From assembly GCA_009760855.2 (NCBI GenBank), contig WPIO01000110.1:1267501-1331500 (forward strand): a stretch of 64,000 nucleotides of DNA, read 5' to 3'. The DNA comes from Cristatella mucedo. Its lineage: Eukaryota > Bryozoa > Phylactolaemata > Cristatellidae. Below the pieces are notes generated by a model. That model had not been told where the DNA came from. It made no database searches and saw only the letters and a program-made list of their open reading frames with translations. Shown here in pieces: positions 10,688-64,000 of the stretch. Within the stretch, counting starts at the first letter, position 1. Each line of letters begins with the position of its first letter. Position numbers and translations under genes: made by a program.

Positions 10688-11504
10688 AACTCAGCTTACT
10701 CCCTTGCTGCCTAGATTAATTTACAGGCTCCCTGTGCTTTTAAATGCATTATAAGCGTAGACACATGATGCTCTGCGAAACCAGCCGAATACCACAGCCT
10801 CAATCCACCATCGGCAACTAGTAAGCTGTTGTTGGTAGGCTGCTTCTAGTATAGTTCGACTCGATAGAAAATGTATAAGAGCAATACTTCAACGGCTACC
10901 ATCCGACTCCATCGATTTGACCATGCCCAAGGTCGCTAGTCGGCACGCTGGAAGAGTCATTTGCATAAAACCTGAGATTACAAAGCTGAGATTGGAAATC
11001 GGCTCACGAAAATGAGGCTGGGAAATCCCGGAACGAAACCGACGTAGCAAGATAGCAGCAGTACCGTACAAAGTCCACCCACCCTAAAATGCGTCGAGAT
11101 CATTCGATGGTGCAATTTTACGTGGTGCAAATGATGAGTACCTGGTTTGCACTCTTTGATCCCCACAGTACTAAATATAAATCTCTTGGCAAGACAGGCT
11201 TTTCCATCACTGCACCTCATGCTATGCTTACTTCAGGCAGTTGCAAAGCTCGCTTGACCGTTCCACGTGTCTTGAAGTGTGGAGTAGGTCTCGTTCGATG
11301 TTACTATGCACAATGTCGATTTAGCTATGTCCATTGTGCGGCTGCAGGAGTAAACTAAAGCAAAAGGGCACTAGGAAAATGCGTTCTATTGCTTCTGAAA
11401 TAAGATACCTCATGCGATCACGGGAGTTGTCATGCTCTAGAATGACATACAATTGAAAATTCATTAAGATCGATTACATACTGTCTCCTGTATTTAGCAG
11501 CACA

Positions 11505-34315
<22,811 letters not shown>

Positions 34316-34470
34316 TCTGCAGCAAGACTTTCGGCAGAGACGAAGCGCTGGAACGAACGGGCGACGGTGCCGAGTGAAGAAGCAGTGAGAGCTCTAAGCT
34401 ACACCTGCCACGGAGGGAATGCCCCGGTCTCAGCCTCAACGCCTGTCTGTGGTGGCCACGTAATGCAGGG
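34316..34470 (-). promoter_or_regulatory. Probable 5' UTR/core promoter of gene B
   Basis: About 150 bases upstream of the gene B ATG stay similar to the same place in gene C (56517-56670), then similarity stops. This is where a shared first untranslated segment and start site would lie. No TATA box is evident. Confidence 0.35.
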
Positions 34471-34734
34471 GCCTTGGAATTCGGTGGGCGATAGAGTCGC
34501 TAAACAATCTTGACAGGATGGGACAGTCAATTTGCATGAAAGCTCTTTCTACAACATGCTCAAGTCGTATGCAGCTGTCGGTGAGAATTCTGCTGCCAAG
34601 CGATTTATCTCACAAGAAAAAGAGAAAACAAAAAAATTAATGAGTCAAAGGACAGCCAAGGTGGTAAATCGTGGATGGAGAAAGCCTTGCAAGGTGGAAA
34701 AGCCACTGGGGAGCATGGCTACGAAGTCGATCTA
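34471..34734. other. Upstream of gene B, no recognised element
   Basis: Contains a GAAAAAGAGAAAACAAAAAA patch; nothing else. Confidence 0.35.
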
Positions 34735-35300
34735 GGTCGGATCCCGAGTTGGGAAGTCGACTTAGTGGCTTCTAGAGGAAGGGCTGGCAGCATGCCACGG
34801 ATAACAGTGGCTCTGGCTATACGTCCTGCAAAGCATCCCCTAAGCAGTAATCTCCTTGTAGAGATGTCGGATCTATCGCTGTGCACGGGGGGGGCCTTGT
34901 GCCATCGGAGTGATGACGAGCAGTAAACTATCTTACATACCAAGGAAATCAAAGTTCGAGAAACCCAGCCAGTTCAGGTGCCTGTCAATCCCTTGTTCTG
35001 AGGGATGCCAGCATTGACGGTTGACTCCGACTCTCAGCCACGGTTGTCCTAATGACTGCAGGTACTGAACGACAGGGAGCAATTTCTGTTATTAGCACAC
35101 ATAGTTGGAGAAAGATCGCATAGCCTATGAGGATACTACCTTTGTCAGGCTAACAGACTGCAGCAAACTAACAGGTAGTAGTGAACTTTTATGTTCGTTA
35201 ACTTCATTTAGAACTGAGTGTGGCGTGTAGCAATGATTTTCCTAAGCTACTCCGGTACCCAAATATGAGCCAAGGTAGTCTAGATCGCCTTATTCGGCAA
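34735..35300 (+). repeat. Dispersed repeat R2
   Basis: CCCGAGTTGGGAAGTCGACT, GGGCTGGCAGCATGCC, AAAGCATCCCCTAAGCAGTA, then GAGGATACTACCTTTG and GGCTAACAGACTG recur in the same order and strand at 58494-58800. The type was not recognised. Confidence 0.55.
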
Positions 35301-35444
35301 GAGGGACTGAGCCACAGGCATTTGCAAATCAAGTGTCGCCATGCATAGCGTAACGCAAATCAAGTAACAAATCGCAAATCAAGTAACGCCATACCCGTCC
35401 TTCACTGCTAGCGATGCTAGAAGGCTGTACAGATTTAGCTGCCG

Positions 35445-35530
35445 GGATATATGCATCCCGTACGATCACTTGGAGCACCAGGTTGCTCTATGCATCCCCG
35501 TACGATCACCCGGAGCACCTGGTAGCAGCT
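35445..35530. repeat. Two-copy direct repeat, about 43 bp
   Basis: ATGCATCCC then GTACGATCACTTGGAGCACC and a second copy 43 bases on with few changes. Confidence 0.8.
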
Positions 35531-35902
35531 TTCTGAACGACTGAATTTATCCACCCATTTCCTATACCCACGGCGAAGCTCACCTGCTTGAAATAATGCA
35601 GACACAGTGGTAACACGAAATGAAGCTAGTTCGTTCAGACTGCTGGCGTGGCAGAGGTTAATACTACTGAGGCTGAGCTGGCCGAATGTTAGCTGTGCCT
35701 CGATCAGCAGCTAATGAGTGGATTACCAACGGCAGCCTCCCACGTCTGCAACAAGGTTTACATGCATGCATTTTCTTTCTTGGAAACACTGCCTGTTTCA
35801 ACTACTACTAATCTGCCACTTGCAGATACTACCTGGAAGCTAACACATTTATGATGGCCTGACTGTTTGAGTTCGCAAAAACGCATTTTGCATTAGACGA
35901 AA

Positions 35903-36076
35903 GAAATACTGGCTGATTTAACAGCCTCTTTTTGCATAGCGACAGCAAAGCCTTTACGGCTATCACCACCGCTTGCAGTGGCAATAAAGGATCGCCCACC
36001 ACAAGATTCAAACCCACGACCTCAGGGCCGAGGTCGTGAAAAGCAACCGCCTTACCTAGTGAGCCATTACGACTCA
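35903..36076 (-). mobile_element. SINE family A
   Basis: A full-length-looking copy in the minus sense: box A TGGCTCACTAGGTAAGG, box B GGGTTTGAATC, GCAAGCGGTGGTGATAGCCG body and an AAAAAGAGGCTGTTAAATCA end. Confidence 0.75.
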
Positions 36077-36465
36077 CCACTATTAAATTATTATTTTATT
36101 AAGCTATTATTAAAATTACGGCACACGAACTTTTTCCTCAACCTTATACTTGAAAATGAGACCTCGATATGCTGTCAAAAATCAGATCCTAACTGATGAA
36201 CGTCCAACTTGTCAACAAATGCTGCAAGCTTGATTTAGTCACAGTTTTATTCTTTCTGAAGGACTTTCGTTGACTTTCTATCGAGCAACGATTTCAGTTA
36301 AAGGCATTTCGTTTGGTCTATAAACAGGGCCGTAAGTCAAAGGATCAGCGCCCACCTACCATGCTACCTCGAGTCAGAACTGTGAGCTAGCTAGGCATAT
36401 CAGACCCTTATAATTCGACAGACTCGCTATTGCTAGTTAGCTTCCGAGATGGGGTGTACAATTAG
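36077..36465. other. B-C spacer, no recognised element
   Basis: AT-rich at the left; nothing recognised. Confidence 0.35.
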
Positions 36466-36900
36466 TCGTCTATCGCAGCCTAGCGAGCTTGTGAGTGGAT
36501 TGTGGTGGATTGACTGAGGATAAATAAATTGCAGCTGACCTAGGCCACTGCAGTGCATCTGCATTGTTAGATTCTCGTAGGATTGTCCGAGAATGTTTAC
36601 ATTGGCTCTACCAGTAGCAGTAGTTCACATTGCAATGAACTAGAACGCACATATGCAATGACGTGAAATCTTGTGGTCACACTATAAACAGAATGTTTTG
36701 TAATATCCAATCAAAATGAGAGCTTCACGGATATCCAATTTCCAGTCGATTTGCGGCTGGTTGTAGCGAATTTCGATAGCGGCACTGACCAATATTGCAA
36801 ACTTGCATGACAAAAGCATTGCTTAATGGGTTGAAGTTAGGGCATCCGTTGGAAACTAGTTTACTATGCACTCAAACGTTAACTTCAAGCATCTGGTTGA
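36466..36900. repeat. Satellite monomers outside the main array
   Basis: GTGGATTGTGGTGGATTGACT, ACCTAGGCCACTGCAGTGCAT and CACTATAAACAGAATG keep the order of the 23.9-26.1 kb units, about two to three copies. Confidence 0.5.
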
Positions 36901-37039
36901 TCTGTACTTGATTTGCATCTCGTCCGGCTTCGTCTGATATTCATGATGCTCTTAGATGTTCTTAGACCAAATGCCTTACACGATATGCATGTTAGAGAGA
37001 CAGTTATACTGAAATTTGATTGTGTAAATGCAGCTCTAG

Positions 37040-37145
37040 TGGATTTTACTCAAAGTACAGAGGCAGTAAGACATTGCCTGCTACAGGATTCGAACTCTCG
37101 TCCAGATTAGTTAAGTACAAGAACCTTACCGCTAGGCTAAGATTC
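37040..37145 (-). mobile_element. tRNA-like SINE head
   Basis: The minus sense has box A TTAGCCTAGCGGTAAGG and box B GAGTTCGAATCC at tRNA-like spacing, followed by GTAGCAGGCAATGTC. No acceptor stem pairs, so it is SINE-like rather than a tRNA gene. Confidence 0.5.
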
Positions 37146-37289
37146 AGTGCAATAGGCTAGCGGTACTGTCATGCATGAGGTTTCTATTTCCTGTTGTAGT
37201 GATTACACTCATGTTGCTGCCACGATGCAGTCACCTTGGCTTTCTCCTCTTCCTAAAACTGATATCCTTTTAAGATTCTGCGTATTCAT

Positions 37290-37295
37290 TTTATT
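37290..37295 (-). terminator. Candidate poly(A) signal of gene C
   Basis: AATAAA at the position aligned with the gene B signal, about 770 bases past the predicted stop. Confidence 0.35.
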
Positions 37296-38064
37296 TCATA
37301 ACTCCGCTGACAAAGCTCTTGCTGCCTAAGGCACTAGTTTTAAAGGCTAAACACATGATGCTTCGCGAAACTTCGCCTGCACTCCAGCGTCAAACCACAC
37401 TCCATTTCTCCCAAACTCGTTAGTTGTGATTGGTCGACTGGTTCTGGTATGGTCTGACTCAATAGAAAATAGATAAGAGCAACACTTCATACGCCTGGGC
37501 TGTGTAGCACTACAGTACGATACCTGCCTCACCCAGAAATACTTCGTGATCGCTCGGCTGTCTCCGCATTGTACAGCTTACCGTGGGCTCTAACGCATAA
37601 CCACTGATCAAGACTGACCTCTAAGTGAATTTTGCCCGTACATCTTAATGTATTCAAACGAATTATGTTATTTTACGCGGTGCATACGATGAGTGCCTTT
37701 CTTGCAATCGTTAACCCAACAGCACTACCAAGTACCACTAATCTCTTGGAAAGACAAGGTATGCCATCACTGCACCTCATGATATGCCTGCTTCACGCAG
37801 TTGCAGAGCTTGCTCAACGTTCCAAGTATCTTGAAGTGTGGAGTGGGTCTCGTTCGATATTAAAATGTACAAGGTCGATTTAGCTATGTGAAATATGTGG
37901 GCTGCAGGAGTAAATTAAAGCAAAAGAATACTACGAACATGCACCTGTTGCTACTGAATTAAGATCTGCACGAGATCATGGGTGGCGTTATGCTCTGGAA
38001 TGACATAGAGTTGAAAATTTAACAAGATCGATGGCAGACTTCTCTTGTATTTAGCAGCAGCACA

Positions 38065-56516
<18,452 letters not shown>

Positions 56517-56670
56517 TCTGTAGCGAGACTTTCGGAAGAGACGAAACGCTGGAACGAACGGGCGACGGTGCCGAGTGAAGAAGTAGCGAGAGCTCTCAGC
56601 CACATCTGCCGCTGCGCAAGGACTGCCCCGGTCTCAGCTTCAACGCCCGTCTGCATTGGTCACGGAATTC
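56517..56670 (-). promoter_or_regulatory. Probable 5' UTR/core promoter of gene C
   Basis: Counterpart of the gene B upstream block, with the same CG-containing sequence just before the ATG. Similarity to gene B ends near the motif GGAATTCGGTG, present in both. Confidence 0.35.
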
Positions 56671-57023
56671 GGTGAGCGCAATACTGCCGGCCTCTAGAGA
56701 ATCTTGATGGGGGCGAGCCAGCATCAATTTTCATGGAAGCTCGATGTGTACTCTTTAAATTACTGGGCACAAGCATGGTTTCCCCAGGGACATAAAGGCT
56801 GTTTCCACTAACACCTAGAGCATGCAGCAGAGGTGGTCGGCCAATTTTAGTGCATGCTTTCAGAGATTCTAAGGCTTGCTGCATGCTGGGAACTCGAAGG
56901 TAAGGTAAGATCAGTCAGTCCCCAGCAGGGCCTGTGGGCAGGCCTATTAAGCCGTTGGCCAGCAACAGGGGATGGGCCCCCACCCAGTTGGCATGATTAG
57001 ACTGCTTAGCAATCGATAGGGAT
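56671..57023. other. Upstream of gene C, no recognised element
   Basis: No exon or transposon was seen. Confidence 0.35.
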
Positions 57024-57137
57024 GTCCCTCTTCTCTCTTTGTCTTTCCCTCTCTGTCTTTCCCTCTCTGTCTTTCCCTCTCTGTGTCTCTCTCTTGTGTC
57101 TATGTCTCTCTCTCTCTCTCTGTCTCTGTCTTTCTCT

Positions 57138-57213
<76 letters not shown>

Positions 57214-57330
57214 GCGCCTTACCCTCCATCACCCTCTCCTTCCATCTCACTATATCTCTCTTCCCCTTCTGCTCTCTCTACACGATCACTCTCTCCCTCC
57301 CCCTCTCCCTCGACTAGGGCAGGCCTCACC
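57024..57330. repeat. (CT)n array, imperfect edges
   Basis: CTTTCCCTCTCTGT units, then perfect CT at about 57145-57211, then CTCCC-rich sequence. Confidence 0.93.
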
Positions 57331-57715
57331 CGATGCCTCATTTTTCGAGTGTAGAGACACATACAGCAAGAACCTGAGCCGAACGACAAAGCTTTTAAAA
57401 AGATAGCACTAAATACGGAACGTCGAACCACATGAACGACATACTTGCAGAGCATCAGGGCATAAATTACCTAGCATCCCTTTGCCAATTCAATGTTCGA
57501 GGCTATTTTGAAAGAAAGCAGGCTTTTGAAGAATTCCTTTTAAGGCAGCCAGAAAATCTCTCAGCAAGAGGAGCATAGACGTTGTCTTGTATTGGGCTTG
57601 TATTGTATTGTATTGTGCTGTAGTGTCTCGTATTGAGCACTGTGAAACACGAGAGGCTGGCTTCCACCGGCTTGGACTTTGCAGTCTGGCACCAAGCTAG
57701 CTTAGGTCGTAGCTG
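57331..57715. other. Spacer with TATTG repeats
   Basis: TTGTATTGTATTGTATTG at about 57590-57620; otherwise nothing. Confidence 0.5.
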
Positions 57716-57719
57716 GTCG

Positions 57720-58370
57720 TAGTAAACTTGGAGCTCTTGGTCTCTAAGGGCTCCAGTTTCCCCGTGGGTTTTTCCTCCTGCTGCCGTTCCATGTCATGTA
57801 GCAGCCTCGAGATGGATCAGTGCTGGACCACCTTTATTTCTTGTTTATGCCGTCCTTCGAGAAAAGGTAATTCGATCGCAAGAAATCCGGAATTATTTTA
57901 TGCTGATGAAAATAACATTTGCTCTAACTTGAATGCCGATCATATATGCACACTATCTAAATTTGATTTTTAAGTACCACGGCACGGTGATGTAATGTCT
58001 TTTGGAGGTTCATTCCTAGGAGTTACAAAATCTCTTAGATCCATATGATGAAAACATAACTGTAGCTGAAAGCCAGGCCTCAACTCACAAAGAAGGTACA
58101 AATTTGACAGAGCACAGATAAGAACCAATTCCAAAATTTACCCAAAATCAGAGCTCAATTTGTTTACATGAGCCTTACGAGTTTTATTGGAGGGCACCAC
58201 TTGAGAGAAAGCCAGTTTTACTCCCTCACTAATGTTGTCAGGGCTCAGATTAAGAAGCTAGCGAGAGCTGAAGCTTACAATAAAACACAGGAGTCTAGCT
58301 CACTTCGCTTAAGATTAACTTTTCAAAACGACTATCTGATACTAGTACAAGTAGGAGACTGAGAGAAACC
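57720..58370 (+). mobile_element. LINE reverse transcriptase core fragment
   Basis: In two frames: GSVLDHLYFLF (from the PQGSVLGPLLF motif) at about 57810-57850, then FYADENNICSNLNADHICTL at about 57896, a form of the YADD catalytic box with the second Asp lost. No intact ORF. Confidence 0.65.
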
Positions 58371-58439
58371 AAGGAATAGTGGAATAAGTTGAGGAACATG
58401 TGTAGAAAACTTTTCAAGAGGCTCAGACTCAGACTGACA

Positions 58440-58905
58440 GATTGGGGGACTGGCAGAGTGGAGAAGCCGTAGCTACGAATTCGATCTAGGTCGTAACCCG
58501 AGTTGGGAAGTCGAACTAGCGACTTCTAGAGCGAGGGCTGGCAGCGTGCCAGGCAAGGACACTGCTCATATCGTGTGCAAAAGCATCCCCTAGGGAGTAA
58601 TCTCTTTCTAGAGCTTCCAGATCAACTGCTGCCCAACGGGCTTGTGCCATAATACCTATTACTAGAACCAACAGTTGGACCAAGATGACACAGCTCACGA
58701 GGATACTACCTTTGACTGGCTAACAGACTGTGCCAAATTAACAGGCAATAATGTACATCTCCATATTAACTGAACAAAGCCACACAGAGGAAGTGGGTGT
58801 CGTTCAGGAGAGTCTTCCATAGTGTATATCAAACTAGAGCAGCTGTCGGTACGGCATACGGTAGCCAAATGACTTCGTCTCATGCATCAAAGGGAAAAAT
58901 GAGAG
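58440..58905. repeat. Dispersed repeat R2, then R1 reversed
   Basis: R2 (58494-58800) in the same strand as the copy at 34735. R1 in the opposite strand ends near 58900 (AAATGACTTCGTCTCATGCA). Confidence 0.5.
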
Positions 58906-58912
58906 AGAGAAA

Positions 58913-59065
58913 AGGTGAGCTGATCAAACAGCATCATTTAGATAGCGGCAGAAGAGCCTTTACGGCTATCACCACCGCTTGCAGTGGGCAATCAAGGTTT
59001 GCCCACAGTGCAGGACTCGAACCCACGACCTAGGTCGTGAAGAGCAAGCACCTTACCGAGCAGCA
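58913..59065 (-). mobile_element. SINE family A
   Basis: Minus sense: box B GTGGGTTCGAGTCC, the body GCAAGCGGTGGTGATAGCCG, and a short tail. The region between the boxes is shortened. Confidence 0.65.
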
Positions 59066-59238
59066 ACCGAGAGAAGCTGGCCAACAACAAGCAATCATAG
59101 AAAGTAAATCAATGCAAATAAAGCAAAAACCGTATAACAAAATCAGAACCTACAGTTGAAAACTAAACAAACAACATATAAGCCAGAGCAAAGAATTATG
59201 TTAATCCACATCTCCCCAAAACATCTTTCGTCGGTAAA

Positions 59239-59395
59239 AAAAATCCTAGCTGATTGGACAGCCTCTTTTTGTATAGCGACAGAAGAGCCTTTACGGCTAT
59301 CACCACCGCTTGCAGTAGCGATACAGGATCGCCCACCGCAGGAATCGAACCCACGACCTCGGGACCGAGGTCCTGAAAAGCAACCGCCTCCAAAT
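59239..59395 (-). mobile_element. SINE family A
   Basis: GTGGGTTCGATTCC, TACTGCAAGCGGTGGTGATA, TATACAAAAAGAGGCTGTCC. It lacks the outermost head (box A). It lies in the same orientation as the copy 330 bases to the left. Confidence 0.7.
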
Positions 59396-59528
59396 GAATG
59401 GTTCTAACCATTTCTTGTTTGAGTGATATAAGGCTGTTGGCCACAAATTCCAAATCAAAAACCGATGAGGTATTGAGCTTGCCATATAAACCTCTAGCGT
59501 CTGCAACTTTGTCTCCATGGACTCGAGA

Positions 59529-59651
59529 AACTACAGAAAGAAAGAGAGAAGAGGAGAGAGATATGGAGAGAGAGAGAGAGGAAGAGGAGGAGGAGAGAGT
59601 GAGAGAGGAGGAGGAGGAGGAGGAGAGAGAGAGAGAGAGGAAGAGGAGGAG

Positions 59652-59685
<34 letters not shown>

Positions 59686-59692
59686 AGAGAAA
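59529..59692. repeat. GA/GGA purine tract
   Basis: GAGGAGGAGGAGAGAG-type sequence; purine-only for over 130 bases. Confidence 0.9.
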
Positions 59693-59914
59693 CTTACATC
59701 TACAATTTAGGAGCCTGGACGATAAAACCTCAACCAAAAGCAACCACTAGCACAGGATGAAACTATAGATCTAGACATTGAGAGGAAATGGAACTGGTTC
59801 AAACGAAAAGCAAACCTTTGGGCGTTTTTAATTCGAGAAGCGTTCATCCAGCTCCAAGCTAATACTATGCTGATTTGACATAGAACCCTCTGAATTAACA
59901 GCCCATTTGTTTGT

Positions 59915-60115
59915 GGGGATTTCGAGTGGATTGCAGTGGAATGACTGTATAATATACAGGCTACTTTCAACCTATTTGCCTGTGAGCGCTCCTGCCCAGA
60001 ATCCTCCAAGCATGAAGGGAGGCAATCTTGAATCGGTGTGTAAATATGCAAACGATATTGGAGCTTCGCCCAGAAGGGAAGGGTGGATTGTGGCAGATTG
60101 ACTGAGGAAGACTGC
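59915..60115. repeat. Isolated satellite monomer
   Basis: TGGATTGCAGTGGAATGACT to GGATTGTGGCAGATTGACTG resembles the unit of the 23.9-26.1 kb array. Confidence 0.45.
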
Positions 60116-60186
60116 ATTATTAACTAGCTGTCGTTTACTTTTCACACACGATCACAGCCACCCACACTCACACGCAAGTAAGGACG

Positions 60187-60208
60187 CACACACACACACA
60201 CACACTCG

Positions 60209-60247
<39 letters not shown>

Positions 60248-60343
60248 ACACCCTCACCCACACACACACACCCACGAACACGCACACACACAAGCACACA
60301 CACAAACACACACACAAACACACAAACACACACACACACAGCA
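60187..60343. repeat. (CA)n microsatellite, interrupted
   Basis: CA runs broken by CTCGCC, CACCCTCACCC and CACAAACACACA blocks. Confidence 0.95.
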
Positions 60344-61420
60344 CGAAACCATGCAGGCAGCCACACACATGTCCCATAAAGGTGCGAGGTCAACCCTGCA
60401 GCTAGATGGCACCTACGTGCCTCAGGGGTTGAATTAGATAGAAGTCTCTGCAGCTCAACTGCAGAAGAATCGCTCTGAGAAATCAGAGGCTCCCGGTGGT
60501 TCGTGATCTTTAAGCTCGTGCTAGACCTTACGGTCTAGAGGGAAACTTCTGTGAAACTGACCCAGCTCCTTTTTTGCATTGCAACGACGTAAGTAAGCCG
60601 TCCTCCGGGGTCTGCCCTGTTATGATGAAATACACTAAGATATATTAAGGTATTAAGATGAATATTAAGATATTATAAATGTATATATTCAGATATTACG
60701 ATACATATTCATATGTTAAGATGAAATATATATACATAGATGAAAGACGACTGCCAGCTTGCCGGCCTCCTTCAGCCCCCATCTGCCTAGTCCTCACAGA
60801 CTCGCAGGCGCTTGGCAGGGAGGGCTAACGCCTCAAAGCCACACTAGTAGCTGGCAAGAGTATGCAGAAAAGACATCTAGTGGCCACATGTTTTGCTTTC
60901 CAAGCGTAGGGACTTGGATTTTGCTTCCACGACTGGATTCTATCGATGCGCTTTCAGTGCTAAGCTGAAGTTTCACGAGAACCAACCGAGCGAGCACTCG
61001 AAACGACATCGTATCTCTTGTTTGTAACCCGACGTTGTGTCAAAACTGCTTTGAATAAACCTGTGGCAACCAGAGCTTCCACGCCAATGCCGGGTGCTGC
61101 AAAACGAGAGTAGCCGAGCTGCCGGCAGACGGCGCTAGCATCGGGCGCACATGCCCCCTGTGACGCAGCAGCTCGCTCCTGGAACTAATGGACTAAGGAA
61201 TGAGGAGCCCCCAAGTGGAGCCCCAGGCGAAGCACACCCCCCCCCCCGGTTAATTCAATATTGACGTTATGCAACGGCTGAGTAAAATGAATTATTTGTC
61301 ATGATGAGTCTGCTGAAACAATCTGTTGGAGGTTACCAATTGTCCACGCTGCTATTCCGATAATACGGCTTGACAATGCACAGCATCCGGGTCATTCGAA
61401 GGTTTCGGTCGGTCACTTAC
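60344..61420. other. Upstream region, no recognised gene
   Basis: 60630-60745 has ATATTAAGAT-type AT repeats. A run of 10 C near 61240. No exon was recognised. Confidence 0.4.
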
Positions 61421-61500
61421 AATGACAATGTAGGGCATCTGGTTGATCGGCTCCTCTGAATTATGGCCAAGAACGAGCGAATTTGTGGGCCGGATTCGTG
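61421..61500 (-). CDS. Candidate 80-nt exon of an unidentified gene
   Basis: Bounded by an acceptor (CTTCTAATCGTAG) and a strong donor (ATT-GTAAGTGAC). The open frame RIRPTNSLVLGHNSEEPINQ then MPYIVI is phase 2 in and phase 0 out. No family was recognised. The MPYIVI ending echoes PPYIVI of FLVCR exon 3, but nothing else does. Confidence 0.2.
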
Positions 61501-62454
61501 CTACGATTAGAAGGCAAGCTCGATTGCTTCGAGCGCTGGGTTTGAGCCACGGCCGCAGCAGCAGCAGGCAGCAGACAGCTGCAGTCTCCAGGAAGCGTCA
61601 GGTGACTCGCTAGCATGTGCAGCACTTTCTGCAGCTGAGAGCGATTCAAACTCGGATCGGAACAGGTCTCAGTGCTCAGCCTAGCCGACGTAGCGGAATC
61701 TCGCGAAGAGACACAGATTTCTAGGAGGAGCCTGCGTGTTCCACGAACACAGCTGTCCTCCAGAGAGTCCGCTGCTGAGCCAGCAGCCAACAGCAGCAGG
61801 GCTGTCACGACTGCTGTTGGCTGAGTCACCAGCGGCTGCTGCCCCCTGCCACCCAGCCAATGTCCGACAAAAAATGGATACGACAGCTGAAGAGCAGGAC
61901 AGAGGAAGGATACGAAAACGAAAAGGACGATACCAAGGAAGGGTACACAAATAGAAGGATAAGACAACTGAAGGATGAGGTGGCCTCCTCCTCCTCCTCT
62001 GTGGTTCTAGGAGTTCAACCCAGTGGCAACGGCAAGTGGTGCCAGCACATTTCGCAGCCTGCAGGAATGCTTACTGGCGACAAATGAAAACCAGTCTGGA
62101 AGTGCAGGCAAGACACATGCCTGCACTTGTCCGAGTTCGATAGCACGATGATGATGATGATGACCGGGTAAGAGGAACGGGGTTCGGGCTGCAATGCTAA
62201 AGCTGCGCACATGCTACAGCTAGTGTAACGAATAGGGGGATAAGGAGGATGAGAGGGGGAGAAGAGGGGCTGCTAGGAGACAGCTCCAGTATTCCTACAA
62301 CGGCTGCCCAGCCCATCCTCTGCATGCACATCGTGCCTCTGCGATGATCACCTATTTCCCACAGGGGAGCTGGCTGAGACTGGCGACTGGAGTAGTGAAA
62401 TGATATCACTCGATCGCTTGGCCAAGAGCTGGCACGTGCTGATGCCTGACAGGC
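61501..62454. other. Upstream region with a 168-codon minus frame
   Basis: A minus-strand frame at 61461-61967 has two hydrophobic stretches but no family feature. A GATGATGATGATGATGA repeat is at 62146-62163. Confidence 0.3.
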
Positions 62455-62525
62455 TGGGCTAGGCCAGAGCAGGCTGGGCTAGGCTGGGCTAGGCTAGAGC
62501 AGGCTGGGCTAGGACAGGCTAGTCT
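62455..62525. repeat. GGGCTAGGCT minisatellite
   Basis: AGGCTGGGCTAGG and AGGCTAGAGC units repeated six or seven times. Confidence 0.85.

Positions 62526-64000
<1,475 letters not shown>

Noticed and set aside
37040-37145. Possible functional tRNA gene (and all other box A/box B pairs)
   Set aside because: Both promoter boxes are present but no cloverleaf with acceptor and anticodon stems can be drawn, and the sequence continues into SINE body.
61461-61967. 168-codon minus-strand frame as a secreted or membrane protein
   Set aside because: Two hydrophobic stretches are the only feature; no family motif, no paralogue in the window, and repeats such as GAT and GCAGCA contribute to it.

Overview
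The window is animal nuclear DNA, probably from an invertebrate I cannot name. It has small exons with consensus splice sites and introns of 0.1-8 kb, non-LTR retrotransposon 3' ends, two tRNA-derived SINE families, and very long GA/CT, GT/CA and TA microsatellites. No operons, rRNA genes, intact tRNA genes, CRISPR arrays or prokaryote-like coding are visible. Most long open frames are simple-sequence artefacts (SL, RE, HT, CV or YI repeats) or frames running through transposon debris.

The real gene content is a head-to-tail tandem array, all on the minus strand, of FLVCR-like (SLC49 family) major facilitator transporters. Gene C (56516 down to 38065) and gene B (34315 down to 11505) are both reconstructed here as complete 11-exon genes of 502 and 503 codons. 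Their coding exon lengths match except for one codon each way in the terminal exon. Gene A (4388 down to 1081) has only exons 1 and 2 in the window and runs off the left edge. Intron phases are 1,0,1,1,0,2,2,0,1,0. The predicted proteins have 12 membrane segments, the aromatic and glutamine residues reported for choline/ethanolamine binding in human FLVCR1/2, and an N-glycosylation sequon in the first outer loop.

Region by region: 1-4.4 kb holds gene A exons 1-2, with a hAT-like transposase relic and palindromic repeats in its intron 1. 4.4-10.7 kb is the A-B spacer, with LINE and SINE copies. 10.7-34.3 kb is gene B, whose introns carry a degenerate ~150-170 bp satellite, several LINE ends and 0.7-1.3 kb GA arrays. 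34.3-37.3 kb is the B-C spacer. 37.3-56.5 kb is gene C, with a Tigger-like non-autonomous DNA transposon in intron 3. 56.5-64 kb lies upstream of gene C and is mostly repeats, plus one unassigned candidate exon at 61.4-61.5 kb.

The points most worth checking are these. Intron 8 is a GC-AG intron in both complete genes. In gene B that donor has lost its AG context, and the same change replaces a substrate-site glutamine by asparagine. Gene B also has two AAG acceptors where its sisters have CAG or TAG. A 708-bp block over exons 7-8 is almost identical between B and C, introns included, which suggests recent gene conversion. Gene A joins a divergent exon 1 to a nearly identical exon 2. One SINE family shares its 3' tail with the resident LINE.
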